Shown: positions 1 to 13,900 of the stretch, piece by piece
Layout: each line of letters begins with the position of its first letter
Numbering within the stretch: the stretch's first letter is position 1
DNA from: Ascaphus truei
Lineage: Eukaryota > Chordata > Amphibia > Anura > Ascaphidae
Assembly: GCA_036426205.1 (NCBI GenBank)
Contig: CM071571.1
Coordinates: 109,217,257 to 109,281,256, forward strand
DNA length: 64,000 bases
Direction of reading: 5' to 3'
Program-made: the position numbers and the translations under genes
Notes under the pieces: model-generated
Told to the model about the DNA's origin: nothing
Seen by the model: only the letters and a program-made list of their open reading frames with translations
Databases searched by the model: none

Positions 1-1316
1 GAGTGCAAGGATTTGCTTCTTTCCAACCACAAGTCGTTGCTTTGTCTTCTCTAAGCTTGTTATCTTCCATAGTCGTCTTCACCACATCAGTTACATTTTC
101 TTGCATTTTCAGTTATACATTTGTGTGTCCTGCACAGCTGTGCATATTTAATTCTTATTCTTGCATATTGGGATTGCTTAATTTCTTATCTCTTAAATTA
201 ATTGTTTTGTTGTATCAGATATTTTCTTATCCTGTTTTATGTTAGTGATTCCTCCAGTTGTTTCTGTGCTTTCAACTACAATTTTCATAAAGTTTGTTAT
301 ACAGTAGTATACCCACACATTTGCAAGAAGCTGAATGGATTTTTCCAGTTCTAGTTGAAAATTTCTGCTGTTATTCTTGAGAGTATTGATTATTTTTGTC
401 TCATTATTAAATCAGTTTGCTTCTTTCTAACTTCACATTCACATGTAATTTGCAGCTAATCAAAATTGGTGATCCCTTCATGTGCCAAAACAGTTAACGA
501 CTGCAGTCTTCAATCATGTGTTTTTTGTTCGTTAGCATATTGTCAAATTTTCATTGGGTCAATTATCTATTTTGGTCATAACACATACACACACACTGGG
601 ATAGATAGAGATATATATCACACACAGTATATATAAAACACACACGTACATAACACACACACACACACACACACTTTCCGCAGTGTCAATGTTTTGTGGG
701 ATGCATACCGTGTATGAATTGAGAGATACAAAAATCAGAGAACAGAAGGACAAGCACTCCCAAATTCAAAAAGGTGATATATCAGGTGTGAATGGAACAC
801 AAAATGATAGCAATATTTCCAGTAGTTGTACACACAATCGGCAGAGGATCTCTGATCCCAAATACCATCGAGAACCCCCCCACAATGCCATAGAGAACAT
901 CTGCCAAAAAGTTATTTCATCTGAAGGACTTCCTAAGGTGGAAAGAATGGCCACCAGAAACCTCTGCCATTACAGGACTCTATAATCCCAGTGATGATAA
1001 ACATTTGTGCCGTTCCACTGACTTTTCTATGATCCAATGATTGCTGCTTTATTAGGGAGGGCACTGAAGTACTTTATTCAGATGGTGCATCTGCTAGGGA
1101 CATCTGAAGATAGGATAATGCCCTGCTTTAATTATTTGATAACAGATACATTGCTGCAGCATAACATATGTGCCGTACAGTTTTATTTTAGAGAAACACT
1201 TTTCATATCTTCATCATTAGACCATATAGTAGATTCCTTATCTTTTTTTGTGTGCAGTGCTCTTTAGAAACAGGAGATGTGAAGAAAAATGAAACACAGA
1301 TGAGTTTAATAGTTAC
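1..1316. other. MON2 intron, no gene seen
   Basis: This is the intron after the last exon in the window. It is AT-rich with a dinucleotide-rich AC/AT stretch at 581-674. A 100-codon plus-strand ORF at 683-985 has no recognisable domain and is probably chance. Confidence 0.6.
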
Positions 1317-1945
1317 CTTTTGTAGGACATCCAAGGCTGTAAGCACAGATTCCTGAAGGCTTGTCAACACTGCTTCAGTATAAGAGGGAAGGATGAAAGG
1401 AGAGGCATCTGAGCTTATAGGCACTGATACAGCCCCGTGTAATATAACTCCCAGCTTTTGTAGATCGTCCATGCTAAAAGCAGTTTTGATATGCTGATAA
1501 AGAGCTGGGAAAATCTGAATTAAAGCTGTGAGAAAAGGCTGGCTAGGGATAAAAGGCAGTTTGTCACAAGTGGATGGTGGCATGGTACTCTCTGAACCAA
1601 CCCTATACCAGGTGTTCCAAGCAGCCCACCACAGGGCTGAGTCTTCAATCTCATCCATAGCTATGGGCTGCTCAGGGCTATTATATCTGCCAAGTCTTTC
1701 TCCTATGGAATCGGCTCTCATTAAGGGTCTCCCTGGACCAGCGGCAGTAACTGGTCCGATAATAACTGGTGCAGTTACTGTAATGCCAGGGAAAGGTTCA
1801 GGCTTGTCAGGGTCTCTAGTGGGGCTCACTATTTGTAAGATTTCCTGAAAGCTTTTCAGTGCGGCCAAGGAGACTTCATTGTTTTTGCTGAGAGCAGCTG
1901 ACAGGATATGATCTAGAAGAACATCCCAGGCCTTGGAAAAGTCAC
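1317..1945 (-). CDS. MON2: MON2 coding exon (22 of 22), largest
   Basis: This 629-bp exon encodes [20 protein letters not shown] through [14 protein letters not shown], about residues 1137-1346. It contains a divergent Pro-rich linker ([16 protein letters not shown]) and the conserved [17 protein letters not shown] and [20 protein letters not shown]. The acceptor is TTAATGCAG and the donor is AAAG|GTAACT. The next exon lies beyond the left edge. Confidence 0.96.
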
Positions 1946-4900
1946 CTGCATTAAGGAAAAAGAAACAATGTATTGAATATTACTGGATCTGTAACACAAG
2001 CACTTTCTCAATCTACTATGTCAGGCTGTGATTTTCAAAGATGTTATCTTTTTTGATGATTTTGACAACAGATTACAGGATATTTTGGGAATTTCAAGAA
2101 TATTTGCAAGCTTGGAAAGGCAGACGAGTGAGAAGCAGCCTCCTGTTCCTTTCTACCTTGCGGAACTACAGACTGTGTGAAGGCAGTGTGTCTGCACTTA
2201 GAGAGACGCAGTCTGCCTTCACACAGCCTACAGTTTCACGCCTTTAAGCCACACTGCAGAAAGATAGAGTTGGCTGCTTATTTCCCTTCAGGAAATGTTA
2301 ACCCGTGCTGTCTCATTGACAGAGGGAAGGTTAATGGTCCTAATTATTCAGGGGTGGATATGAGGGGGGTTTTATGGTCTTAAGGATTTTTCAAATGCCA
2401 AAGAAGGATAAAAATAAATATATATATAATGGTGGCAGCCCTGTACTATGTTACTTTAGAATCATAATTTCAGAAATGTTTCAAGCCCAAGTGTCTAACT
2501 TTGAAAATCACAATAATATAATGATGAGCACCAAATCACAATAGGAACATAAAACATACACCTTTTATAAATCAAGAGTGACGTACAAATGTGGATTCTT
2601 AATAATTAGAGACTTGCCTATATAACTGAGAAAATTAGTTCTGCAGAAAGTTTGGTACAGTTTTAAAGCTGCAGTTCAAGCAATATCATGCATGTGTTTT
2701 TTTTTTTTTAATAAATCAGTTCTGTAGTAAGAAAAAATACTTTTAGCATTTTCTGTGTAAAAAAAAAAACAACTTTGAAAGACCAATTTTCTTGTATTCT
2801 ATTTTAACAAGCATGCTTGTTACTATAGCAACCATTTACATTCCACAGATCTAAAGATGTCGCCAAACTTTGCCGATCAATAGACGGAGAACGAATTGAC
2901 CGGCAGCTATGCAGTTCTTTAGGTAAGTAGAGATTGCCCACATGAAACTATTGAAGTAAAAAAAAAAAAAAAAAAAATCACGGGAGCTTGAACTGCAGCT
3001 TTAAGAAAAACATAAGGAACACGAAAAAGCAGCCCATAGGAAAAAAAAACGTGTTTGTCAATATTTCTCCTAAACATAAAACGACAGGGACATTTTCACA
3101 ATGAAGTATGTAATCAGGATGAAATTAGGAAGCTAAAAGGTAATTTATGCAATAATGTTTGTTTTGACAGAAAATGTGTAACATTTAAAAGGCATGCTTA
3201 ATGTATGTTTGCATACAAGTCCCCTGTACATTTTATTCACACATTGAGACCCCGGTGATGTATCACTCTACCTAGAGGTTGGAGCAAGTATCTCCGAGTG
3301 TTAAATATTCGGGCCACCCCAGCTAGTGTTAGTACCCAGGTCTCGGCCCACTGTTTCTCTGCTGTGTCCCTGGAGTGATGGATCAGGATGTTACCACCCC
3401 CCGACTCGATCTTCTCTTTGTCAGCTGTTGTTGAAGACTCTCGGACCTGATTTAACAGGTGAAACAGCACCTGTACCAATTGGAAAGATAGCACAATCAC
3501 TGCTGTGTCTCTTCTACCCCCTCTGGAGGAATAAACTAGTTTAGCTCTGTGATGCAGTAACCTAGGATCACCTGACTTTAATACAAATACAAGCCCGACT
3601 AACTCTGCAGTGCAATGACAGCAATCACAGTGAGCACTACAACATTAGAAAGTTAAAGACATTTGCTTCTAATCCTCAAGATAAAACACTGTCTTTTCTG
3701 GTCCTCTCGGACAGGTCACTGTTGAGAATTCTCCAACAATTAAGTGGTCACTTGATGTAAAGTAATTGCAATGTTGATAGCAGCTTTGTATTGCGGTACA
3801 CTGCTAGTGCACTCTGGTGTTCCCACACCACAAGCAGCACGGGAAGCATTAAGTGTGTACTGCAATCAAAACGTTTTGGTGGGGAATAGGCGTTATGGGA
3901 GGAAACATATAATGCTTGTTAAAAATCTGCATAAACAAAAACAAGCATCTTAATTATAACATTTTAGGCTACTCGAAATTTACTTTATGAAGAGATCATC
4001 TCAATCTCAGCTTTTTGCGTAAATTAGGGGTAATGGCAAAGTTATGGGGAAACTACATACATGTAAACTTCCCTCCTTAGCTAATGGTGAATTGCAATTA
4101 CATTAGTCACATGCATATTTATAAATTGGGTCTTGAAAATCTGGCCTTTGCTATACAAAGAAGTAGTACTAGCGGGACACGTTACTTTAGAGTACCAGAA
4201 CACTCACATAAATCATACAAAGCATATACTTTCTCCTTAAGGTAGGTAATTGTGTGAATTAAATACATGTGACTGCTGTAATAGCAAACAAAATAAATAA
4301 AAAATCAACAACTCAATTGATATCATGTAATTATGCCTCTAGGAATTTACAAAATAAAATAATATACCAACGGGAAAAGGAAAAAAAAGTGTTTCATGCT
4401 GCCAAATATAATTTTGAATGATGTTGCTTAAAATATACCTGCAAAAATATATTGTATTTGTAATTATAGCATCACTAATTTTAAATGCTGCTTAAAAACA
4501 GCGAGATGATGCAGAGGCATGAAATGCATAGAATAAAATAAATTAGGGTGTTTAGCAGATTTAAAAAAAAAAATGCTGATGACAATTTAAGGTTTTACAG
4601 CCAATTGACTCTTCTCAGTTATAATGGTTAATTGCCAAAAATGGCCAGCTATATATACTCCTTGTATGTCAGAACTAGAATGTGTTCTCTGTTAAACGAT
4701 TCCATGCTTGCCCTGCGGGGCAGAGCTCCTCACTTGAATACCGTACCTTCCATATGACGGTGTGCCACGTTGCGTGTTGCAGCAAAGTTCCATGAGCCCC
4801 TATTGTAGAGAACAAAGTCTGCCCAGCGCTTTTCCTGACGGCAGGACGTGGGTCAACACACAGCTCCCCCAGTTTGGCATAGAGACACAGCCATAGACAG

Positions 4901-7900
4901 TCAAATGGTGGTGCAGGGTGGAAAGGCCGATTTAAAGTCAACCCGTTCTCTTCCGCCTGCTTCTGAAGCAAGACCTCCTCTCGGTTTAGTTCTCGTTCTA
5001 TAGTTTCTCCTCTTTGGAAAAAGTAATCAGAAATGTTCCACTAAAAAAAAATACAAAATAATATGAACATATACACATAAAAAATATATATGTATAAGTT
5101 ATGAAATAAACATATCTGCAGTTCATGTTGTCATACACACAATTGAAAGCACTTTAGATATTTCTTTAGCAAATAAAAATGCAAAATGATCCATACACAT
5201 ACATACATTATCAACAAAGGCACTGTGCACCAGAGTGAAAGGCAGAAACATATCACAAACTTACAATGAAATAAGTAAAAATGAGCTCCATGCAGCCCCA
5301 GTGAGAGCAGAAAGGTCCAGAGATGTAATTCTGATGGGTCCCAGTGAACGCTAAGATGGAGGGACCTCCACTCAACAGCTGACTGGGAGATTCCTTACCA
5401 CCGTTTGCGTATTGACGTTTCAAGTTAGCAATGACGACCTCAACGTGTTCGTGCGAAACGCGTTGAGTTCTTCATTGCTAACTTGAAACGTAAATATACA
5501 AACTGTGGTAAGGAAATCTCCCAGTCAGCTGTTGAGAAGCTCCGCTGTTTGAAGGCTTGTAGCTGAGGTCCATTTATCTTGGCGATCTCGCGTGCAGGAC
5601 TTCTCAGCAGTGAATCAGCTGCTGAGCCCTTCATCGTGATCTCCATATGTCCTGAGTGGTACGAGCTGTGTGTCCGGGGACCTAGAGCACTGGATTCCAT
5701 CAGAATGACCTATTTCGACCTTTCTGCTCTCACTGGGACTGCATGGAGCTCATGTTTACTTATTTCAATGTAAGTTTGTGATATATGTTTGTGTGTTCTT
5801 TAACACACCTTGTGCCTTTCACTGTGGTGCGCTGTGCCTTCTTTGTTGTTACTTTTTAAATATCTGACTGGATCGTTTGGTGGGAGAATACTATTAGTTC
5901 TCAAGTTGATTGCCTTATCTTGACAGTCTGTGTGATTGGGCTTTTCTGCCATACACATACATACGAACATATATAACCCTGTCTGACAGGCTTCTAGGGA
6001 GATTACATTGGTGTGTTAGTATGGCTTCTCAACATGGGTTGCCTTGATTCAGGGGGCGATGAAATAGCAAGGAAGTAGAATTGGCACCAGGAACTTTTGT
6101 AGTACAACGGTCATTCATTCGTGTCACTAAGCACAGGGACAGCTCATACACATTTTAACAACGTTGCACTGTTTTTTATATCAGACATACATGAATACGG
6201 TTCTTCCATTAGCACACACTCTTAACACGTGAATGGAGGTACATTTACTTGGTTGCTCTATGTAGATGTGTGACCCGGCCCCTCTGGTTACTTCGGGATA
6301 CGATCGGTCTAAATCCGATTTTACTAGGTCCCTACGGGAGTCCTGGCGGTTCTTTCTTACGTGACCCGATACCTTTGGCCTGTGTGGGAACTGCCACTTC
6401 CATACAGACATACTAATGAGGAATATAAGTGCAGATCCGCAGTTCAAGCGCATCCGCCGACACCGGGGAGCCCTTCTTTCCTATTTTCTGTGATGGCGTG
6501 TCGTATTCCCTTGCCTGCAATATTCAGGACTCCATTCCTTCTTTTGGGGATCCTTACTTAAAGGATCCTATGTACAACATAACAGGGGGACCTGGTGTGT
6601 GCTATTACTATATAAACATTACAAATTTACTCTCCCTGAGGCTCCTCTCCTCTTGTCCTTCTCGAACTTTCCCCTCTCCCTTAGATACTATCCGTGATGT
6701 CATGATTCCATGACAACAAAGGGTGGGGCCCAGTACACACTAATCATACCAGTAACTCTTTGGAGGAGGTGGTGGTGGTGGGGGGTTACACATACGATAG
6801 ATATACACACATACACACACGGCTCGACAAATGCACTCGCCCGGAGTGTGTGCATTTTAGCCGCAGGCGACCCATCACCCACCCGTATTCTCCTTACGAG
6901 AGAGGATGGAGAGGAGAGAGGATGGAAAGGAGTCAGGATGGAGAGGAGTGAGGATGGAGGCGAGAGAGAGGATGGAGGCGAGAGGGAGGATGGAGGATGG
7001 GGAGGATGGAGGGCAGAGGGAGGAAAGAGAGGATGGGGAGAGGGAGGATGGGGAGAGGGAGGAGGGAGGCAAGAGAGGAGAGAGGATGGACGAGAGCGAT
7101 AGAGTGGATGAAAGAGAGGATGGAGCGGGGAGAAAATAGAGGAGAGAGGGAGGAGAGAGGATAGAGTGGATGGGAGAGGGAGGATGGGGGGGGAGAGGGA
7201 GGAGAGAGAGGATGGGGGGAAGGGAGGAGAGAGAGGATGGGGGGAAGGGAGGAGAGAGAGGATGGGGCTTAAGGGAACAAACTAAACTTTGTAACCAGCA
7301 TTCTGCTACAGCAGTACTTCTCAATCCTCTCCTTGGGGACAACCATCCACATCAGGTTTTTGGGTTTAGCGCCCAATATGCATGGTTGCCTCGGGGCCCC
7401 AAGGAGAACCACTGCTCTACAGCGCAGTTGTAGCGGAGCACAATCTTGCTTACTTGGCTACAATGGCTAATGTGGTTAGCTTCAAACCGCTACTCAAGGA
7501 CGCCAGTCACACCAATACGTTTTCTTTTTGAGTCTGATATTGGCTCACAGGCCCAAAAAGTAGGTCTAGCTGAGAGCACTGAGAAGAGGTTTCAGCAATA
7601 CTTAAAATAACCAATAACCCCACCTAAATTGAATCCCATCGTGTCCCTTTCAATCCCAGTCAGTAACACTACAATCCATCTACTGGTCCTACATTGTTTT
7701 GGTATTTTAGTTCCATAAGATAAAACAGAATTATAACCTGAGATTTTCATAGAAATAAGAAAAGAAAAAAACGTAATCTATAGGAGTTCAGGAAAAAAGG
7801 ACCATGCTTAGGAGAATAGCTGCTTTTATAATTACAATATAACAATAAAAGTATTATTGCCACCTGGAAACCACTGGTTTCACCCCCCATGGGAGTCATT

Positions 7901-10900
7901 CAGTTATTAAAGCAGCAGTCTCTCTCAAAAAAAAGTAATAACATAACCAGGCATATCAGCACATTAACTATTTCTAACTTTTCAAAACCTACATTTTTGC
8001 AGATTTTTGTATAATTTCATTGGCATCATCTATTATCCGAGCAACCTCTATTGTCTTAATGGGTGTGAAGGGCCGCAGCTATTTTAACCTTTCTAGGGAG
8101 CAAATTTACAGCAACGGATATCTCCAGAATTCAATTGCAAAATTTAAAAAAGGGTAGAATAGCTTTAAAAAAAAACAAAAATGAATTAAAAGCATCAGCA
8201 AAAAGACTGCAATGATATAGCAAGTAGAGTGGATTGCTGGTTTAAGAATAGATCTATTTTATTAGTTAGAATTAGTCCAGTCATTGATTGGCATTTTGTT
8301 ATAACCCAATTGTCAGTGACCTTTGGGAACCATCAGTTAGGCTTTGTTTTAAATAAAGCCCACACTGTGACTTTGAGTAGTTTGTGATGTACGATCATGT
8401 TAAAAGTTACATACCATGACATTATGGCCCATAGTCGCTAAGCTGTGCTATCTCATACAAGGCTTTCCAGGTGACAAAAGACACCGCAGACCCTTCACTT
8501 GAATTGGTCATATGGGGCCTTATGAAATAGCACTGCTATTCAGAAATAAATCGTTAAAAATGAAGTGTGGAATATTTCAAGTGTACTGTAGTTTCTTTGA
8601 CAGATTACACTTAACACAACGTTTACAAAACAACAAAATATGTACATGGTAAAATAAAAACATATTAGCATCTCAAACGTACCTTCTGATCAGGACAAGA
8701 AGAAGCAGAAGAGAGAGACAGAAGACACCATAAAAATTAAGACCAATCACAGGAAATAGCAGAATTGAAACAAAACAAATATACCATGTACAATGTTAAC
8801 GGTTTCAAAAATAAATAATTTCTGAAGTAAATGATTAATTTATAGTAGTGTTAAGTGTACTGATCCTGTAACCCACCATTTCGATCTAAAGTAGTTCATA
8901 AAATGAAAATTTCACACAGCATTAATATATTATAAGCATCTGTGTTAACAAGACACTGCCCTATTGTGAATACCATGACATTAGTGTTGCGAAGAGAGAT
9001 ATTTGATGCAGTATCTGTAACAAACTGTAGTAGTACAAAAAACAAATATGTTGAACAGCGTGTGGCGTTAAATAAACATCTTAGAAGAACAGTTTTCTAA
9101 TTTACGTGTGAAAGCATCATTATCTACACAATTAGTTCTTTGTACTTAATACAAAAGTATGTTATATAGACTCAAAAACCATGCAAACATCATCTTAAGA
9201 TTTAAAGCTAGTGTTTATAATCAATGATGGTCAAAGATAAATAAGAGGTTAGTCAGATACAGTACAGTTCTGACCTTTAACATTTTCAGCCAACATGTCT
9301 AACAAATATGGAACCCCAACAGGATATACTGGTGCTAACTATAGGTCTCTGATAATCAATTACGAATACATATTTTCATTACATAGAATAGTACAAAATA
9401 TTGATTACAATTTACTAGAGGGAAAAAGCAATGCCTTGGTTAATTAGCCACTTTGGTTGCAACAAAATGACGCTATATTCCTTGGGGGAAGGGGGGGGTC
9501 TTGTAACTATCCAATCTAGCTTACCTCTAGGAGGTGACCAGTCAGGGGTCTCCAAAGAATTTCAATCCTGTGCATGTTTACCAGCCCTGTTTCTAACAGC
9601 TTAGCAACCGCAAATAGAGATGGCTCCTAAAAGAAGCAAAAAGGTAAAAAAATTAATATGGTGAACAATTCTTACATAATTAAAAAACCATGAGGCCAAT
9701 TGATATATTCCGCTTCACTGGGGACATTATGTTCATTGCCCAAATAAGATGCACTCGTCTTAATAAAGGTGATCTTCAGAACATTTATTAAATGTATACA
9801 GGACCATAAAAGCACTTCCTCATAAGGACGAGTGCGCCGCTCTCTTATTTGGACCAGGGTTTGCATAGTGAGGTCTGTGGGAGATCCAGTCATGAAGTTA
9901 TCCAGCACCACCAGATAGACCTTTCACTGAAAACCCAGATAGACCTTTCACTGAAAACCTAACGGGAAATAGAGGGCAAGTACTCTCTTCTTCGGGTATT
10001 ATGTTCCTTAAAATATATATTTCGTCAGGGCGTGGCCAAGACACCTAGCAGGCAGGACGTGTGGCTGTACAGCTCCGTCCCAACAGAGGGCAAAGCAAAG
10101 AATATAAGGGACAAGAAACCCCTAAAAAATATCAATAAAGTTGGGGGAAGATCTCCTCCAGGCGCTGCATGTCCCTACAGTGGTGGAATCTAAAATTCTC
10201 CCAAGCCCACAAGTAAAAGCCTGGTCCCCTGGGCCCCCTTTCAGACATTGTGGTGGTTCCAAGATGGCCGCCGAGCGGGATCGATTTGTCCAGACCCAGT
10301 GCCAAATTCAGCGGCACTTATTCTGGGACTCCAACTTGGGGAGGTGAGAGGCAATGTGACGGGAAGCCGCCAGACATGCCACCCGATACGGCGCTGCCGA
10401 GAGCTTGTTGCTGCCGGCTGACGAGTGTGCTGCGGGGAGACTGGGAGCAGGGAGGAGTGGCTATCTTGCACAGGCGATCCAGTAAGACATCGCAGCCGAG
10501 CTCAGACCAGTTTCTCCCCTCGCACACAAAGCTGATAGACCGGAGCCTCCGCTGGGTGGAGGAGTTCCCGTGGTGACCTCCCCAGCTGACGTACATTGGC
10601 CTACACGGTGGGAAAGACAGAAAGACCACACAGAATGTCCCCAATTCCCAAGATGGCCGCCGTGGGTCCCAGAGCAGCCACTAGGGAGCACCGTGAGTAC
10701 CATCCAGCCACTGCAGCTAAAAGCGAATAATCTGGGTCGGACGGTCCCCCCATCCCCACATTTCCAACCTCACATAAATCATTATAAATTAATACAATTG
10801 AAGGTTGCATCCTAGTGACTACCCCCCAAAAACAGAATATGTGCCCCCCAAATAAAGAGCCCTCTGTACAGGGGCGCATAAGCAATGCGTACTAAGACGG

Positions 10901-13900
10901 CGGCTTAAGTCTCATGCTCCGCAGTCCCCGGACTTCAATCTAAGTTTATGATAGCAATCCTGCTCTGACTAACCCTCAATACAAAATCATAATCCATAGA
11001 AGACATACCTGCCATGGTTTCAAAAGCTATTAAAACCATCAAAAAGAAGAACCAGAGTGCGTTGCGAGAACACTTTAAAAAACATGGCCGTCTAACCTCG
11101 CAACAGGCAGAGACAGTAGAAGCCCTCTCGCAAGAGCATTCAGACCCTGAACCGAGCATGGAGATCGAGGTCACCTCCACTAAGAATTATATAATTATCC
11201 TCTAAAATATAATAGAATCCCTAATGCAAGCGGAAGTAAAGGATATAAGGAGGAGATATCTTCCCTCGGGGAACGCACCAGCTGTCTAGAATCCAAGGTG
11301 GACGCTACAATTACTCGGCAATCCCTAATGGACGCGGAGCTCAAAGAGGTGAAATCCCAACTCCTGGACATCAAAGACAGACAGGAGGATGCGGAGAACA
11401 GGGACCACTATAACAACCTCTGTATTCAGGTGATTCCAGAATCTGAGATGGATATTGAGGGGTTCATGGGTAGATGGCTAACAGCAGCTCTTCTAGATTT
11501 TACCAAAGAGTCACTTGCCCTCGCAGATGTCACAGGGCCCTTAGAATGAGACCCCGGCCAGGAGATAGATCAAGGGATGTGGTGCTGAGATTCCAGTATT
11601 TTAAAACAAAGGAGGCCTTCAGCATGGTGGTAAGAGGCTCCAGGGACCTCAGGTTCCAAAATATACCCCTACAGATCTACGCAGATCTTGCGCCCTCCAC
11701 CCTTGCCAAAAGAAGAAATCTATGTGAGGTAACGGCAAAAATAAGGGATCGCAACATTAAATACAGGTGGACGTTTCCCTTTGGGCTCGTGGTGGTTAAA
11801 AACGGAAGACCCCAGCCACGCAGGAGATGATGGATAGATGGATAGATGGATAGATGGATAGATGGATAGATGGATAGATGGATAGATGGATAGGATATAT
11901 TTCCATTCAAATGAACATAACTAAAATCTTTAATAGCACAAAGAAGGTAGCATACTGAATAGGGGCCTTAATTATAGAACAAAAAGAAAAGAAAAAAATC
12001 TCACAATCACATAATATGGATGTGTTACAGTTCATTACTTAACGCTATATGCATAGGTTTTATACAAATTGTAACTCAGCCTTTAAGAGGACAATTATGA
12101 TTTTATTGCCTTTACAAACAAGGAACATTTGACCATTTATTACATAAAATGGCACAAAATGTTGATTTATGACAATTTACCAGAGGGAAACAAAAATGCC
12201 ATGGTTAATTCGCCACTTTGGTTGCAACAAAATTACACTATATCCCTTCCGGGGTCTTGTAACCGAGATCTGCCTTACCTCTACGAGCGGACCAGTCAGA
12301 GGTCACACACAAATGAAAAAAATGTGATGTCTCATACCTTATTGTTCCCAAACGCCATGTCCATGGCCTCCAGAGATAATGAGCAGAGAGCATTGATCAG
12401 ATGATGAAGGGACACATCATCCAGGTACCTAAAAAACACACCACACACATTAAAACCATACAAAGCTATAACGCAAGATGTGATCACGGAAGATTACATG
12501 TGTAGGAGGTCTTTCTTACTGTGAGCTTTCAAACAGTCGTGACAGGATGGTGGATATAACAGGCAAGTCTGTCATAACGGCAGTGGTTAGAACCTAAAGA
12601 AAACAAGATCACATATGTGGCACCCAGGTTCAAAAAAGGTGCAACTGATATTGCTCTAGAGATTGGACACTTACGGTGCTTGGGCCCTCTACAGCTCTTC
12701 CAGGTTTTAACACCCCGCCACTGCTAGGCTTCAATCCAAGTATCCACACTAGATGCTGAAATAACCAAAAGACATTTGATATTACACATCAGAGATATGA
12801 AGGGACATATTTAGAAAGAAGTCTTTTACATTTAAAAACCAGGAAAATGCAAAGCATGTATAATGCACATATATTCTTTACATTTCCAATTCCTGCTTGT
12901 AATCATAAAATAGGAAATTACACAATACGTATTCCTACGAGTTCTAGGATTATACAAACAGTAATATCTGAATGAAACCATGCTTAAAAAAAAACCAAAA
13001 CAAAAACATATGGAGAAAAGAAGCGCCAGTTAAAGCATAAAAAGCTGACAAATATATATTCGCAACAGCTACCAAGTTTTGCAGCAAATCAGACTATGCT
13101 ACTTAGCCACTAATCAAAAAATAGCAAACTAAATGACACTGCATATTGATTTCATGCTCATAAAAAGTCTAAACTAAGAATATTGAAATGCTGATGGCTT
13201 TTTAGTCAGGAATTCTGAACAGGTAAAAGTATGGCATAGCTATAGTAATTTGGGCACGTGGGAGGTATCGGGTATAATAAAAGCAATCCAACTAATAAGC
13301 CTCTAACTGCTGAAGGAATTTGGCGGCCATAATCTAGCCCCATGAAGCCTTCTCCACGCTTCTGCATTTATTTCTACCTTCAACGTTTTTTGCAATTATA
13401 CTCGCGATGCTTTGATCACCTTTAAAATGCCTGACATTTCACCTCACAGATGTAATAGGAGTGAGAAATATCAAATGAATAGTGTATTAACAATAAGAAC
13501 ACGGAGACAATATTAAGAGACTTCTCTTGGAGAAATGTGTTCTTTCAGCTTTTACAATAAAGAAGTTCATTGCTTTACCTGTAGTGTTGCAAGCACAAGT
13601 TGCCAAGAGGTCCCCAAAAACCCTCCATGACAGTGAGCCAAGTTCAGCAATGTACGCATACACTGGATGTTTTTAGCCGTGAGCTGCATTGAAAACACAT
13701 AAAATGCAAATAAATATTGGGTTTTTTTTGTGCAAAGTAGGCAGAAAAGATTACATGGCCATTACTTCCTAAATCAATATGTCTAATAAGTTTAATTATT
13801 TTGCTATATCCTGTGATACCTTTCCTTTCTTAAAAGATGTGTAACCTTTTCTTAAAGCTATCTAGTGCATCTGTCATCACAGTCTCCATGGGTAGTACAT

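Noticed and set aside
683..985. 100-codon plus-strand ORF in the leftmost intron
   Set aside because: No homology that I recognise, ordinary intron composition, and opposite strand to MON2.
2849..2922. Plus-strand exon-like segment (CCACAG acceptor, TTTAG|GTAAGT donor) open for [20 protein letters not shown]
   Set aside because: It lies inside the TTAA-flanked MITE at 2667-3000. Neighbouring MITE sequence recurs near 34600, and no further exons of such a gene are visible.
6875..7342. 155-codon minus-strand Ser/Pro/Leu-rich ORF
   Set aside because: It is the complement of a simple purine-rich tract.
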